A stretch of DNA of 64,000 nt from JBBPZK01 sp965219175 (GTDB lineage: Bacteria > Actinomycetota > Rubrobacteria > Rubrobacterales > Rubrobacteraceae): assembly GCA_965219175.1 (NCBI GenBank), contig CBDCNI010000001.1, positions 3,162,001-3,226,000 on the forward strand, given 5' to 3'. The notes under the pieces are model-generated. The model saw nothing but the letters and a program-made list of their open reading frames with translations. It ran no database searches and was not told the origin of the DNA. Below are positions 34,158 through 44,002 of the stretch, one piece after another; position 1 is the first letter of the stretch, and every line of letters begins with the position of its first letter. Position numbers and translations under genes: made by a program.

Positions 34158-35870
34158 GTGGAGTTCCTGATCCTGATCGTTCTAGCGTTGCTGGTGATCG
34201 CAGCCGCGACGACGCTCGAACCCCGCCTGGGGCTCGCGGCGCCGCTGGTGTTGGTCGTGGTGGGGATCGGGGCGAGCTTTTTGTCGTTCGTTCCCGCTGT
34301 CGAGATCGAACCGGAGTGGATCCTCGCCGGCGTGCTGCCGCCGCTCTTGTATTCTGCTGCCGTGTCGATGCCGGCGATGGAATTCCGCCGTGAGTTCACG
34401 GCCATCAGCGCCCTGTCGGTGGTACTCGTGGTGGTGAGCGCCCTGATCCTCGGTGCGCTCTTCGCCTGGCTGATCCCCGGCCTAGGTCTAGGATGGGGCA
34501 TCGCGTTGGGTGCAATCGTCAGCCCCACCGACGCGGTCGCAATCTCGATCGTGGAGAAGATCGGGGTGTCCAATCGAGTAACGATGGTTCTCAAAGGCGA
34601 GAGTCTGATCAACGACGCCACCGCCCTGGTCCTTCTCCGCGCTGCGATCGCCGGTGTCGGCGCCTCGGTATCGCTGTGGGGCGTGCTGGGTACCTTCGTA
34701 TTCTCAGTCGCCGTTGCTGTGGGAATCGGCTACGTGGTCGGGTGGCTGAACCTCATGGTGCGGAGGCGGGTGGAGGATGCGACCGTCAACACCGTCATCT
34801 CTTTCACGGTCCCGTTCCTCGCATCTATACCCGCCGAGGAGCTCGGCGCGTCCGGCCTGGTCGCGGCCGTCGTTGCAGGTCTGGTTACTGGTCACGGCGC
34901 GGCGCGGGTCTTGTCCCCGCAACACCGGTTATCTGACGCGCAGAACTGGCGAACGGTCGAGCTTATCCTCGAAGGCGCAGTGTTTCTCTTGATGGGCCTG
35001 CAACTCTCCGCCATCGTTGGCGATGTCCGGGCAGACCACGCAGGCGTGGGCTCCGCAGCGGGGATCGCTGCCGGAGCCCTGATGCTGACGGTCCTCGTCC
35101 GCTCGGCGTACGTGGCCCCGCTGCTGGCCGCGCTGAGGGTGCAGGCCGGCCGGGGTGTGCAATTGAAACCAAAGATCACCATCATGCAGGATCGGCTCGA
35201 AGACCCCGACGATGCCGAGGCTGCCTTCGAGGAGATCCGCGGCGGTCGCCGTGGCAGTGGTCGGTGGCAACTGGCGGATAGGATCGAGCGGCTTCGTACC
35301 CGCCTGCGGCGGTTTGTCGCGGATATCGACTATTTCCTCGCGGAACCTTTGGGCTGGCGAGAAGGAACCATCATCGTGTGGGCCGGGATGCGCGGCGCCA
35401 TTACCCTCGCCGCCGCCCAAACCCTCCCGCAAGATACCCCGAGCCGGTCTCTGCTAGTCCTCATCGCGTTCCTCGTTGCCACCGGCTCCCTGCTCCTGCA
35501 AGGCAGCACCCTCCCGCGCCTGGCCGCGCTGGTCAAACCAGAAGACGGCACTGACCAGTCCATCGCCTCCGATGAGCGAGCGCGGCTCATAGCCTTGCTC
35601 CAGCAGACCGCAGCCAAGGCGACCGAAACGAGGACCGCAGAAAACGGTGACCAGCAGCATGCCGACTACGTCGAACCGGATATCTGGCAACCCCCAACGG
35701 ACGATACGAAGCGCGTTACCCTCGCGGTAATCATTGCACAGCGGCAGGCGCTACTGGACGCCAGAGACGACGGAGCCTTCACCACGGATGCGCTAAACGC
35801 CGCCCTGGCAGTCATCGACGCCGACCAGATCAGCCTCGAACTCAAAGGCGCGCCGACAGACTATACGTAA
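34158..35870 (+). CDS. CPA1-family Na+/H+ antiporter
   Basis: This 570-aa protein has about 12 membrane segments, with the ion-site motif AIVSPTDAVAISIV and the GESLINDATALVLLRAAI helix typical of NhaP/NHE-type exchangers. A hydrophilic insert (about residues 335-410) precedes the last helices, and a 100-aa cytoplasmic tail follows. The chosen GTG start at 34158 gives the natural first TM helix (VEFLILIVLALLVIAAATTL). It exchanges Na+ (or K+) for protons across the plasma membrane. Single gene. Confidence 0.88.
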   Translation: MEFLILIVLALLVIAAATTLEPRLGLAAPLVLVVVGIGASFLSFVPAVEIEPEWILAGVLPPLLYSAAVSMPAMEFRREFTAISALSVVLVVVSALILGALFAWLIPGLGLGWGIALGAIVSPTDAVAISIVEKIGVSNRVTMVLKGESLINDATALVLLRAAIAGVGASVSLWGVLGTFVFSVAVAVGIGYVVGWLNLMVRRRVEDATVNTVISFTVPFLASIPAEELGASGLVAAVVAGLVTGHGAARVLSPQHRLSDAQNWRTVELILEGAVFLLMGLQLSAIVGDVRADHAGVGSAAGIAAGALMLTVLVRSAYVAPLLAALRVQAGRGVQLKPKITIMQDRLEDPDDAEAAFEEIRGGRRGSGRWQLADRIERLRTRLRRFVADIDYFLAEPLGWREGTIIVWAGMRGAITLAAAQTLPQDTPSRSLLVLIAFLVATGSLLLQGSTLPRLAALVKPEDGTDQSIASDERARLIALLQQTAAKATETRTAENGDQQHADYVEPDIWQPPTDDTKRVTLAVIIAQRQALLDARDDGAFTTDALNAALAVIDADQISLELKGAPTDYT

Positions 35871-35924
35871 GCGAGACCGCCTATTGCTCGAAGCCAAGTG
35901 TAATCGAACCGTCGCCGGACCAAC

Positions 35925-35993
35925 TCAATGGGAACCGACGCGACCGTCGGCCGCTCTGACGCAAATGACCGGTATGTGCAGTCGCCTGAACAG
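35925..35993 (-). pseudogene. C-terminal remnant of an ABM-type protein
   Basis: The minus strand reads ELFRRLHIPVICVRAADGRVGS-stop, matching the end of the tandem ABM protein at 60475-61287 (HLFRRLHIPGKCVGEADGRVGS). The DNA of about 85 bp, including the bases after the stop (GTCGCCGGACCAACTCAA), is shared by the two places. Only the end of the gene is left. Confidence 0.65.
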
Positions 35994-36073
35994 TTCGGAA
36001 GACCCACGACTTTATGGGCCGGTCTGCATGCCTCCTCGGTCGCGGTCGTCGAGAGCTTGCGCAGCGACCGCAT

Positions 36074-36157
36074 AGCCTCGGCGTTCTCCGCGTAATAGTT
36101 GAGGATGTCAGCGCTGAGTAAGACCCCGCCATGGACCTCGCCGAACAGCTTGCCCAT
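36074..36157 (-). pseudogene. aldehyde dehydrogenase remnant
   Basis: A short frame MGKLFGEVHGGVLLSADILNYYAENAEA matches the helix before the catalytic domain of NAD-dependent aldehyde (succinate semialdehyde) dehydrogenases. It is a scrap of about 28 codons; nothing else of the gene is visible. Confidence 0.5.
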
Positions 36158-36196
36158 TTCTAGGCAGCGAGGCGGCTAACCTGCGCCGCCGATCTT

Positions 36197-37126
36197 CTAG
36201 TGCTCGCCATCTTCCCTCTGCATACCGAAGAAGCGGATCAGCCTGTCGGCCACCCAGGCCGGGTTGTCCCCGCCGACGGCATGCCCGCTATTCGGAACGA
36301 GATCCGCCCGGACATCCGTGGCGACTTTGTACACTCCGTCCAGCGTCTGCTCCTGCGGGATACCTTTGTCTCCGTTGAGCACGAGGACTGGCATCTCCAG
36401 CTTTCCGCGGAAGCCGTTACGATTGGCCTCGCCGTCTTCGAGCAGCGTGGCGTAGTGCTGGAAGCCACCCCGCATCCCGCCCGGCGCAGTATAGTGGCGC
36501 AAGAACTCTGTCTTGTCGTCCTCATCTATGCCGCCCGCAGGCGAGAACATGTCCCAGTTGATACCAAGGTACTCGGCTTCCTTTCCAGCGGTCAGCATCT
36601 CGGCCAGGTCGACTTGCATGTGGAAGCCAAAGTGCCAGTAGCCGCCGGTGGCGGGGTTCATCAGCTCCTCGAGGCCGAAACCGGGCAGCAGAGACTCCGC
36701 CAGTACGAGATTTCGGATCTCTTCAGGATGGGCAGCAGCGTAAGCGTAGGCGACCATCATTCCAATATCGGTGCCGACCAGGTAGATCCGTTCGAAGCCG
36801 AGCTCGCGCGCAAGCTGGCGCACGTCCTCGCCCACGTTGCTCTTCGTGTAGCCTGATTCGGGCTTCGCGGAGTCACCGGCGCCACGCAGGTCGGGAGCAA
36901 TGACAGTGTATCCAGCGTCCGCCAACAGCGGCATCACCTTACGCCACTCCGACCAGGTAAAGGGCCAGCCGTGCAGCAGCATGACGGCTGGGCCGCGACC
37001 GCCTGTGACGTAGTGCAATGTCGTCTTGTTCACGTCAGCGTAACCGTGCGTGAAGCCGTCCATCCCGGCGACTCGGACCCCCTGAGGCGGTGCTTCGGCT
37101 GGCTCGATGGGTGATGGTTGGGACAT
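36197..37126 (-). CDS. alpha/beta hydrolase, epoxide-hydrolase-like
   Basis: This 309-aa protein has VMLLHGWPFTWSEWRKVMPLL (HGWP oxyanion loop), an aspartate at the nucleophile elbow (LVGTDIGMMVAYAYA), as in epoxide hydrolases and haloalkane dehalogenases, a cap domain and the His in PNSGHAVGGDNPAWV. The elbow Asp argues for an epoxide hydrolase rather than an esterase. ATG at 37126 follows AGGAACC. Single gene. Confidence 0.83.
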   Translation of the reverse strand: MSQPSPIEPAEAPPQGVRVAGMDGFTHGYADVNKTTLHYVTGGRGPAVMLLHGWPFTWSEWRKVMPLLADAGYTVIAPDLRGAGDSAKPESGYTKSNVGEDVRQLARELGFERIYLVGTDIGMMVAYAYAAAHPEEIRNLVLAESLLPGFGLEELMNPATGGYWHFGFHMQVDLAEMLTAGKEAEYLGINWDMFSPAGGIDEDDKTEFLRHYTAPGGMRGGFQHYATLLEDGEANRNGFRGKLEMPVLVLNGDKGIPQEQTLDGVYKVATDVRADLVPNSGHAVGGDNPAWVADRLIRFFGMQREDGEH

Positions 37127-37200
37127 GGTGGTTCCTTTCCTGTCGTAGTCATTAGCGGAAATTGGCACCTGAGAAGCCCATTTTTACGGGGTTTGGGAGT

Positions 37201-37443
37201 CTATCTTGGAGGCGAGCCCTCGCCCACGAACCAGCGTCCGATTACGTGTAACTCCGGCTCAGCTTTTACATCAAGGATCTCAAGCGCGGCTCCTCTTTCG
37301 TCTGAAACCTCCACCGCCAAGACACCGGACGAAGAAATATCAACGACCGTACCAGTGGAGCCGGACGCGATCCCGATCCCCGGCACATCGTCTGTGACGG
37401 TTATAGTGTCGAACTTGGAATATTTGCGTGCGGTTTCTTTCAT
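37201..37443 (-). CDS. DUF4926-like small protein
   Basis: This 80-aa protein has a small beta-barrel look (KFDTITVTDDVPGIGIASGSTGTVVDIS..GVLAVEVSDERG), resembling DUF4926 proteins that often accompany toxin-antitoxin or restriction loci. No partner toxin is visible. The start has no strong ribosome site. Its function is unknown. Confidence 0.5.
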   Translation of the reverse strand: MKETARKYSKFDTITVTDDVPGIGIASGSTGTVVDISSSGVLAVEVSDERGAALEILDVKAEPELHVIGRWFVGEGSPPR

Positions 37444-37487
37444 GCCTCTATTCTAATCTACCATCGGGAACGCTGTAACCAGGCGCG

Positions 37488-37515
37488 GCTACAGTGCTTT
37501 AGCTACAGTGCTTTA
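37488..37515. repeat. 14-bp tandem repeat
   Basis: GCTACAGTGCTTTA is present twice in a row just upstream of the DUF4926-like gene. It may be part of its control region or replication slippage. Confidence 0.4.
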
Positions 37516-37615
37516 TAGTCTCCATGATCGGATGCCCAGGCTCATTCTGAATTCCGTCGCCCTGGGTTCCGCTACGTCGCCACCCTCGGCTCGATCGGCG
37601 GACACTTCGTACCAG

Positions 37616-38150
37616 CTATACCCGGTCGAGGTGGGCGGCTTCGATCCGGGCGAGCTTGTCTTCGTCTGGACTTCCAGGTTCCGCTGTGTAGAGCATGATC
37701 CACTGGTCGTGGCTGGGGATACGGAGAGTCTCGCAGTCAAGGCCGATCGTCCCAAGCTCGGAGTGCTCGACTCGCTTGCGTAGTGTCTGCGCGACGCGGA
37801 CATCGTGGCGCGACCAACCGGACGCGAAGTCAGGATCGTACTCTGAGAGGTCTTCGATCAGCTGGTGTAACTCCGGGTCGGAAGGGTAACGCACGGCGGC
37901 TTCCCTCAGATCAGCGGCGACCTGGCGGATAGATTCGCGCTCCTCACCCGCTGGGGTCCCGCACACCGTGTCACCGGGGCTCATCCACATCCGCAACACG
38001 TTGCGTAGTCCGGGCGGTAGCACCGGAATGTCCGGGAAGAGCTCCGCCGCCGCGTTCCACGCCACTATGTCGTACCTGGCGTCGAGCACGTACGCCGGGG
38101 TGCAACCGAGCCGTTCGAGCAACCGCAGGACGCCCTCTGGCACCTCTTCC
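37616..38150 (-). pseudogene. MmyB-type regulator, C-terminal domain only
   Basis: The minus frame carries the ligand-binding domain found in XRE regulators with a MmyB C-terminus (RLLERLGCTPAYVLDARYDIVAWNAAAELFPD.., LRNVLRMW, RVEHSELGTIGLDCETLRIPSHDQWIMLYTAEPGSPDEDKL). The N-terminal helix-turn-helix is absent: upstream of about 38150 the DNA belongs to a different gene on the other strand. Confidence 0.7.
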
Positions 38151-38154
38151 TCGG

Positions 38155-38322
38155 GGCCGCCGAATTCGCGCCCAACCTGGCGGCCCTGAATGCCGACATC
38201 CGTGCCGGCTCGGAGGACAGAACGACCCTGGCCGTCGAGGAACTCACCGGACGTCCACCGCGCTCTTTCCGCGATTTTGTCCACACCCATCGGGCAGCAT
38301 GGGCCGACTCGACGGTGTAGTG
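38155..38322 (+). pseudogene. NmrA-type oxidoreductase, C-terminal remnant
   Basis: The plus frame FAPNLAALNADIRAG..TTLAVEELTGRPPRSFRDFVHTHRAAW-stop is the usual end of NAD(P)H-binding NmrA-family proteins (compare RVPRTFREWAEENKAAF at the end of 55619-56455). It is joined tail-to-tail with the MmyB fragment, showing a rearrangement at about 38150. Confidence 0.6.
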
Positions 38323-38333
38323 GCTAAGATCCG

Positions 38334-39325
38334 CTAGATGTCTGTTGCGCGGTTGTTTGAGATAGAAAGAGGACCATCCGCAACCCCGACCAAAGGAGCG
38401 AAAGATGGCCCGTACCCACGATACTCGAGCGCTCGACCAAACGGAAGAGGCGATCTTCACCCTGTTTTGCCTCATGGACGATGCTTACGCGCACCTCAAC
38501 CCCAAGGGACAGAGCGTTACGAGTCGCTCAAGAAGCTCTCGGACTCGGAGATTCTTACTCTCGCGCTCTTCCAGCAACTCCGGGGCGTGGAGAGCGAGCG
38601 ATCTTTTCTCAGAGACGCGGCTCGGTTCTTCCCGCACCTGTTTCCTGGGGTGGTAAGGCTTGCGCCTTCGTCCTTCCATCGTCGACTCAGGAAACTCAGG
38701 CTCTTTTTGGAGCCCTTGCGCAGAGAGATCGTGCCTGAGTTGGTTGGAGATCCCAAGACCCTCGTGATCGACTCGACGCTCTTGAGCGCATTGCACCCGC
38801 GCCAGGTTGCGCAGTCGGCGGGATTCGACGGGGCGGCGTGGGTGAGGTGGGGCAGCTTCTCGGTTTGCGGGGTGAAGCTGCACATGCTCTGCGTAACCAA
38901 TCGGGTGCCGCTATGCTACGAGCTGACTCCGGCCAACGTGGCGGATATTCGCCTGGTGGGAGAGTTGCTTGGCGAGTGTGGGCTTTTTGGAGATTTTGGA
39001 GAGGATCTGGCGAGAAGACTCCTTGGAGACCTGGCCTACCAAAGCGAGGAACTGGAGAGCACGCTTGCCGAAGCTGGGGTGTGTTTGGTCACCGAGCACT
39101 CCCGTCAGGGCGGCAAGCGTCAGCAGGTGGAGATAGCATTCTCTACTCTCAAACGAGTCTTTGGGATCGAACGCACACTGGCCAAGACCTTCGTGGGGCT
39201 GGCAACCAGGATCGTGGCGAAGATAGCAGCCTACACCTACGCTTTCATGGTCAACCGGCTTTTGGGAAGGCCACAAGGTCGGATCAAGGATCTGTGGGCA
39301 TGATAACCTCGCAACACTCATCTAG
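38334..39325 (+). mobile_element. IS982-family insertion sequence
   Basis: Terminal inverted repeats CTAGATG-NN-TGTTGCG-N-GGTT lie at 38334-38354 and, reversed, at 39305-39325. They enclose one transposase frame of about 0.9 kb. The 992-bp size is typical for IS982. The left side abuts an NmrA remnant and the right side a hydrolase remnant. No clear target duplication is seen. Confidence 0.8.
38405..39303 (+). pseudogene. IS982 transposase with frameshift
   Basis: The protein starts MARTHDTRALDQTEEAIFTLFCLMDDAYAHLNPKG in one frame and continues RYESLKKLSDSEILTLALFQQL in another; the shift is near 38505-38515. The DDE residues are present (LVIDSTLLSALH, LLGDLAYQ, RQQVEIAFSTLKRVFG). Apart from that indel the gene is complete. 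A run of the type CCCAAGGGA at the shift could allow slippage, but IS982 normally needs none. Confidence 0.75.
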
Positions 39326-39545
39326 ACCCACCATCAACTACGTGCAGACGGCCTCCGATCAGATGCGCATCTTCAGCCGCGAGGAAGGTGGTGCGGAGCA
39401 TTGCCAGGGCGACATAATCTCGATGGCTACAGACTACATTCACGATTGGCTCGCGCTGTACTTCGATCGCGAGGGGCTCCCCTCGACGGCTGATGACAAG
39501 ACCGCCACGGTCAGTACCAGCGCATCGCACCAGCTAACACGATAG
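39326..39545 (+). pseudogene. alpha/beta hydrolase C-terminal fragment
   Basis: After the IS982 right end the frame reads QMRIFSREEGGAEHCQGD..ATDYIHDWLALYF, the end of a dienelactone-hydrolase-like alpha/beta hydrolase with the catalytic His in AEHCQGD. The rest is not found on the other side of the IS, so more than a simple insertion happened. Confidence 0.5.
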
Positions 39546-39711
39546 GCGCCTCGGCATCTACGAGTAGTTCTAGCACGAAAGCTGACTCCTTTATCGTATC
39601 AGACCTTGGGCCCTGTCGGGTTTTTGTGAAATGGCGCGTCCTCGCCTACAGCAGATCGAACTTTCCAGACGTCATCAGTTCGCTCATTTGTAGCTTCATG
39701 CCCAGGGAACG

Positions 39712-40368
39712 TCACCGCATGACGGTAACCGCCTCGTCGCCTTCGACGTGATGCCGCCACAGCTGTTCGGCGACTGCCGCGGGCTCGTGCCGCTCACCCG
39801 GCCCCATCGGGCCCACGATGACCACGTGCGACACATGGATCCCTTCGGGGGCGAGGGTATCGTGCAGCATCCGGACGTAGACCGTCTCGGCTGTGGTCGT
39901 CACGCCGCTGGCGGCGCGGTCGGCGCTCGGCGACAGCGCCCCGCCCCCGGTAGTGAACAGGAGCGTACCCCGGCCCCGCTCGCGCATCGCCGGCAGCGCC
40001 TCTCCGGCGGCCGCCGTCGCGCCGACGACGTTGAGCTCGAGCGATGCCCGCAGCTCGTCCGGCGTAGTGTCCAGAACCGGCTTGATCAGGCCGACGTCAG
40101 GCAGCGGGCTGAAGCACAGGACTTTCGCCGGACCCAACTGCGCCGCCAGCTCCCGCATCGCGCCGCGCAGCTCGTCCGGTCGGCGCGCGTCTGCGGTCGC
40201 GGCGGCGGCCCGGACGCCTTCGGCCTCCAGCTCACCGACAAGAGTGTCGAGGCGGGAGCGGTTCCTCGCGACAAGGCCGACGGCGAAACCTTCGCGGCCG
40301 AAGCGCCGGGCGACAGCCGTCCCGACCCCGGGGCCGGCTCCCACGATAAAGATCGACACGTTACTCAC
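39712..40368 (-). CDS. SDR-like oxidoreductase
   Basis: This 218-aa Rossmann protein has the SDR nucleotide motif SIFIVGAGPGVGTAVARRFG and LELNVVGATAAAGEALPAM. The catalytic Tyr-x-x-x-Lys is not recognisable (SADRAASGVTTTAETVYVR), so catalysis is doubtful or different. It is the third of three minus-strand SDR genes in a row (39.7-42.0 kb). Confidence 0.75.
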   Translation of the reverse strand: MSNVSIFIVGAGPGVGTAVARRFGREGFAVGLVARNRSRLDTLVGELEAEGVRAAAATADARRPDELRGAMRELAAQLGPAKVLCFSPLPDVGLIKPVLDTTPDELRASLELNVVGATAAAGEALPAMRERGRGTLLFTTGGGALSPSADRAASGVTTTAETVYVRMLHDTLAPEGIHVSHVVIVGPMGPGERHEPAAVAEQLWRHHVEGDEAVTVMR

Positions 40369-40423
40369 CCCTTTCTGCAGGCGTTGAGGATTGTCTGCAG
40401 GCGGTGTTCCAAGGCCCCCACGT

Positions 40424-41173
40424 TTACTGGGCCGTCCATCCGCCGTCTACAGCCACCAACGATCCGGTCACGAAGGTGGCGGCGTCCGAGGCCAGGAAGG
40501 CTATGACCTCGGCGACCTCCTCCGGTCGACCGATCCGGCCAATGGGGTGGGCGTCGCCGAAGCTGGCGAGCATCTCACGGCCGTTCTCGACGATGCCCTC
40601 CATGATGTCGGTGTCGATGACGCCCGGCAGCACGGCGTTGGCGCGGATGTTCTTTTTGCCGCCCTCGATGGCGAGGACGCGGGTAATCTGGGCTATGGCG
40701 CCCTTGGACGCCGCGTACGCGGTCTGCGTCTCGAACGCGACGACCGACGAGACGGACGCGACGGCAATGATTGAACCGCCCCCGCCCGCCTCCATAACGC
40801 GAAAGGCCTCGCGTGCCTGAACGAAGTTGCCGCGCGCGTTCGTCTTCATGATGCCGTCGAACTCGCTGACGGACGTCTCGGTGATCGGTTTGTTCAAGGT
40901 GCGGCCCGCGTTGTTCACGAGGATGTCGAGCCTCCCTAAACTCTCAGCGGCCAACTCCATCGTCGTGCGGGCGACATCCTCGTCGGCGACATCACCGACT
41001 ATGGTGGCGATGTCATCCGAGGCCAGGTCATTAACCGTCTCGGACCGGTCGCTGACGACGACCATGGCGCCGCGCTCGCGGAGCAGCAGCGCGGTCGAGC
41101 GTCCGATGCCGCGAGCTCCCCCGGTGACCACGGCGACCTTGCCTGTTAGATCCCAACTCTCTGGTGTTGCCAT
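40424..41173 (-). CDS. SDR-family oxidoreductase
   Basis: This 249-aa classical SDR has AVVTGGARGIGRSTALLL, LVNNAG, the catalytic YAASKGA and the C-terminal GSLVAVDGGWTAQ. NAD(P)-dependent alcohol/ketone oxidoreductase of unknown substrate. ATG at 41173 after AAAGGAGAG. Probably in an operon with the other two SDR genes. Confidence 0.9.
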   Translation of the reverse strand: MATPESWDLTGKVAVVTGGARGIGRSTALLLRERGAMVVVSDRSETVNDLASDDIATIVGDVADEDVARTTMELAAESLGRLDILVNNAGRTLNKPITETSVSEFDGIMKTNARGNFVQAREAFRVMEAGGGGSIIAVASVSSVVAFETQTAYAASKGAIAQITRVLAIEGGKKNIRANAVLPGVIDTDIMEGIVENGREMLASFGDAHPIGRIGRPEEVAEVIAFLASDAATFVTGSLVAVDGGWTAQ

Positions 41174-41291
41174 CTTGCTCTCCTTTCCTGCGCGTGAGTC
41201 TTGCTCAAGTCGAAAACCTGATCGGCGTGTCTTCGAAGGCCTCGACCTTCGCCAACCTCGCGCGACATCCGTTCGGCCTCGTTCGTGGAGA

Positions 41292-42026
41292 TCAGTTGGA
41301 GCTGCCCGTGGGGCCGACGATGATCTCACGCACGTCCACGTCCTCTGGCTGCTCCATCGCGTAGATGACCGCCCGCGCAATGGCGTCAGGCCCTATGGCG
41401 ACGCTGCGGTACTCGGCCATCGCTCCCTTGGTCGCCTCGTCCGTGATGGTGCTTGCAAGCTCACTGGTCACCACACCGGGCGAGATCACCGTCACCCTAA
41501 GCGTCTCGGTCTCCTGCTGCAAGCCGTCGGAGATCGCCCAGACGGCGTACTTGGTAGCGCAGTAGACCGACGCCGTCGGTGAAACTCGGTGGGCGCCGAC
41601 AGAGGCTACGTTGATAACGTGCCCGTATCCCTGCTCCTCCATTATCGGCAAGACGGCTGCGATGCCGTACAGAACGCCTTTCACGTTCACGTCGATCATG
41701 CGGTCCCACTCGTCGGTCTTGAGCGCGCGCAAGGGCGAGAGCGGCATCACACCGGCGTTGTTGACGATAACGTCCACCCTGCCGAACTCCTCGTTGGCGG
41801 CGTCGACGAAGGCCTTGACGTCCTCGCGGTCGGTGACGTCGAGCTTGCGGGCGCGGGCCGTACCGCCCGCGGCCTCGATCTCCGCGACCGTATCTTGGAG
41901 CCGCTCCAGCCTTCGCGCCCCGAGCACGACCGTGGCCCCCGCCCTTCCAAGCTCCAGGGCGATGGCCTGCCCGATTCCGCTGCTCGCGCCGGTAATGGCA
42001 ACGACCTGCCCGTCCGGTCCAGACAT
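41292..42026 (-). CDS. SDR-family oxidoreductase
   Basis: This 244-aa SDR has VVAITGASSGIGQAIALELG, VNNAGVMPLSPL and catalytic YCATKYA. It resembles NADP-dependent clavaldehyde-type reductases. It is divergent from the AraC regulator at 42222 and is the probable first gene of the three-SDR unit, likely under its control. Confidence 0.9.
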   Translation of the reverse strand: MSGPDGQVVAITGASSGIGQAIALELGRAGATVVLGARRLERLQDTVAEIEAAGGTARARKLDVTDREDVKAFVDAANEEFGRVDVIVNNAGVMPLSPLRALKTDEWDRMIDVNVKGVLYGIAAVLPIMEEQGYGHVINVASVGAHRVSPTASVYCATKYAVWAISDGLQQETETLRVTVISPGVVTSELASTITDEATKGAMAEYRSVAIGPDAIARAVIYAMEQPEDVDVREIIVGPTGSSN

Positions 42027-42221
42027 TTTCGAGGTTCTCCTCTCTTTTAGCTTCGGTACGAGACTAGATTAAGTCCTGACGGTGGCGGGCAATAGCACAG
42101 AAATGCCCGATCCTTGCACGATCCTCCAGAAATGCATCGGGGCGCTCGGATTTTTTCCTGCGGCGGCGCGTTGGCGGCGCGTTACAATCGTGGCAGAAAC
42201 GCTTCCTACCGGAGAGGGACG

Positions 42222-43121
42222 ATGGACCGACAAGACGAGTTAGCCGCCCTGATCGACCGACACGCCACCGAGGACGGCACCAACCAGACCGGGATACCAC
42301 GGCTGAACCTGATCCGCGGCTCGCGCCCGACCGGGCTCCGGTACGCACTACACGAGCCGGCCCTGTGCATTGTAGCCCGGGGCAAGAAGCGCATGCTTCT
42401 GGGCGAGAAGGCGTTCCTCTACGGTCCCGAGCGGTACCTCCTCGTCTCGGTGGACTTGCCGGTGGTCGCGCAGGTTTTGGAGGCCGATCCGCAGGATCCC
42501 TACCTGTGTTTCCGGCTCGATCTCGACGCGGCCATGCTAGGCGATCTGCTCATGGACGCCGGACTGGACGCGGCCAACGGAAACCGGTCCACCCCCGGCC
42601 TGGCGCTGAGCCCGGCAGACCCGGGCTTGCTCGACGCGACCGTCCGGCTCCTGCGGCTGCTTGATACGCCGCGGGACATAAGCATCCTCGCCCCCCTCGC
42701 CGAGCGCGAGATTCTCTACCGGCTGCTGACTGGAGAGCAGGCCCAGACGGTCCGGCGTATCGCCCTCGGCGACGGCAGGATGGGACAGGTTAGCCAGGCG
42801 ATAGGCTGGATCAAGGACCACTACCGAGAGTCGTTTAGCATCGGGAAAGTGGCTTCCGAGGCCAGGATGAGCCGCTCGGCCTTACACGAACACTTCAGGG
42901 CGGTCACCAACATGAGCCCGCTTCAATACCAGAAGCGGCTGCGGCTTCAAGAGGCCCGGCGCCTGATCCTGGGCTCCTCGCTGGACGCCGCTGAGGCGGG
43001 TTTCAGTGTCGGCTACGGTAGCCCGTCGCAGTTCAGCCGAGAGTACGCCCGCCTCTTCGGCGCGCCGCCCTTGCGCGACGCCGAAAGCCTGAAAGCCTCC
43101 CTCCTGCAGCAAGGGGCCTGA
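42222..43121 (+). CDS. AraC-family transcriptional regulator
   Basis: This 299-aa protein has an AraC_N-type ligand domain (GLRYALHEPALCIVARGKKRMLLGE) and two C-terminal HTHs (FSIGKVASEARMSRSALHEHFRAVTNMSPLQYQKRLRLQEARRLI and the second near AGFSVGYGSPSQFSREYARLFGAPP). It should activate the divergent SDR unit. ATG at 42222 after GGAGAGGG; the longer frame starts without a ribosome site. Confidence 0.9.
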   Translation: MDRQDELAALIDRHATEDGTNQTGIPRLNLIRGSRPTGLRYALHEPALCIVARGKKRMLLGEKAFLYGPERYLLVSVDLPVVAQVLEADPQDPYLCFRLDLDAAMLGDLLMDAGLDAANGNRSTPGLALSPADPGLLDATVRLLRLLDTPRDISILAPLAEREILYRLLTGEQAQTVRRIALGDGRMGQVSQAIGWIKDHYRESFSIGKVASEARMSRSALHEHFRAVTNMSPLQYQKRLRLQEARRLILGSSLDAAEAGFSVGYGSPSQFSREYARLFGAPPLRDAESLKASLLQQGA

Positions 43122-43314
43122 GCGAGCAACGCGGAATGGTTGACCGGTCCCTCCGATTCGCTGCGGCAACGGCGGCGCTCCTCGGAGGAGCTTGCACGAG
43201 CAAGGATCATCATCCTCTCGACACATCGGTTTTGCGCCGCGCTACACTGACTCGGGAGTCCAGGACACCCATTGTTCCGACGACTGCGGCGGGTCCTCGG
43301 CTTACGGATATATG

Positions 43315-43460
43315 CTAGCCGCGCAGGTAGGCCAGTACCGCTAGCACGCGGCGGTGATCGGCCTCACCCTGGGCCAGTCCGAGCTTTCCGAAGATGCACT
43401 TCACGTGCTTCTCCACGGCGCCCCCAGTGATGAAGAGCGTCTCCGCGATGGCGAGGTTTT
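43315..43460 (-). pseudogene. LuxR-type response regulator, C-terminal scrap
   Basis: The minus frame ETLFITGGAVEKHVKCIFGKLGLAQ..HRRVLAVLAYLRG is almost identical to the last 48 residues of the response regulator at 49712-50386. Upstream the match fades. It is a partial copy of that gene's 3' end and cannot make a regulator. Confidence 0.75.
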
Positions 43461-44002
43461 CCCAGCCCAACGGCTCGCTCGAAGCCGTGATCACGCCCTC
43501 CCACCCCAGGGGACTGTTCGGCAAGATCAGACGATCGGGTGCAACCATAGCTGGTGCACGTGATGCTCGGCTGAGATCCCTGCTATTTTCTAGAACCGCA
43601 TCTATCTCGGCGCCTTTCTGATAAACCTGTGGACACCGTACGCAGCACTAAGCATAGCCATTAGTGTAGCCCGATAAGGGATTATTCGAGATCCGCCGCC
43701 GGTGAGACCCGGTGTAGACCCGCCTGGTAGCAGACCGAGAATAGCGTCTCTAGTACCGTTTCCTCGAGAGGTTCGACCAGCTCATGCGCCGGTTCTCCGG
43801 GGCGCTGCGAACAACTGTCCCAAATCCCCCGCGCGAAGCGTGCCAGATCCTCCGCGTAGGCGTGTATTCTCTACCTTTTTGGCTGAGATCTCGCCCTTGT
43901 TTGGCCCTTATCTTTGCCTCAAACACTCCCAATCTAGATCCAGCATATTCTACCTTTGATCCAGGTATCTCTCGTGTAGCAATTCGGTTCTGCAACGCGC
44001 AC
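43461..44002. other. gene-free stretch
   Basis: No gene is seen. It is less GC-rich than the neighbours, with frames lacking ribosome sites or motifs. Confidence 0.4.

Noticed and set aside
38500..38520. Programmed frameshift in the IS982 transposase
   Set aside because: IS982 transposases are normally one frame; an indel is simpler.
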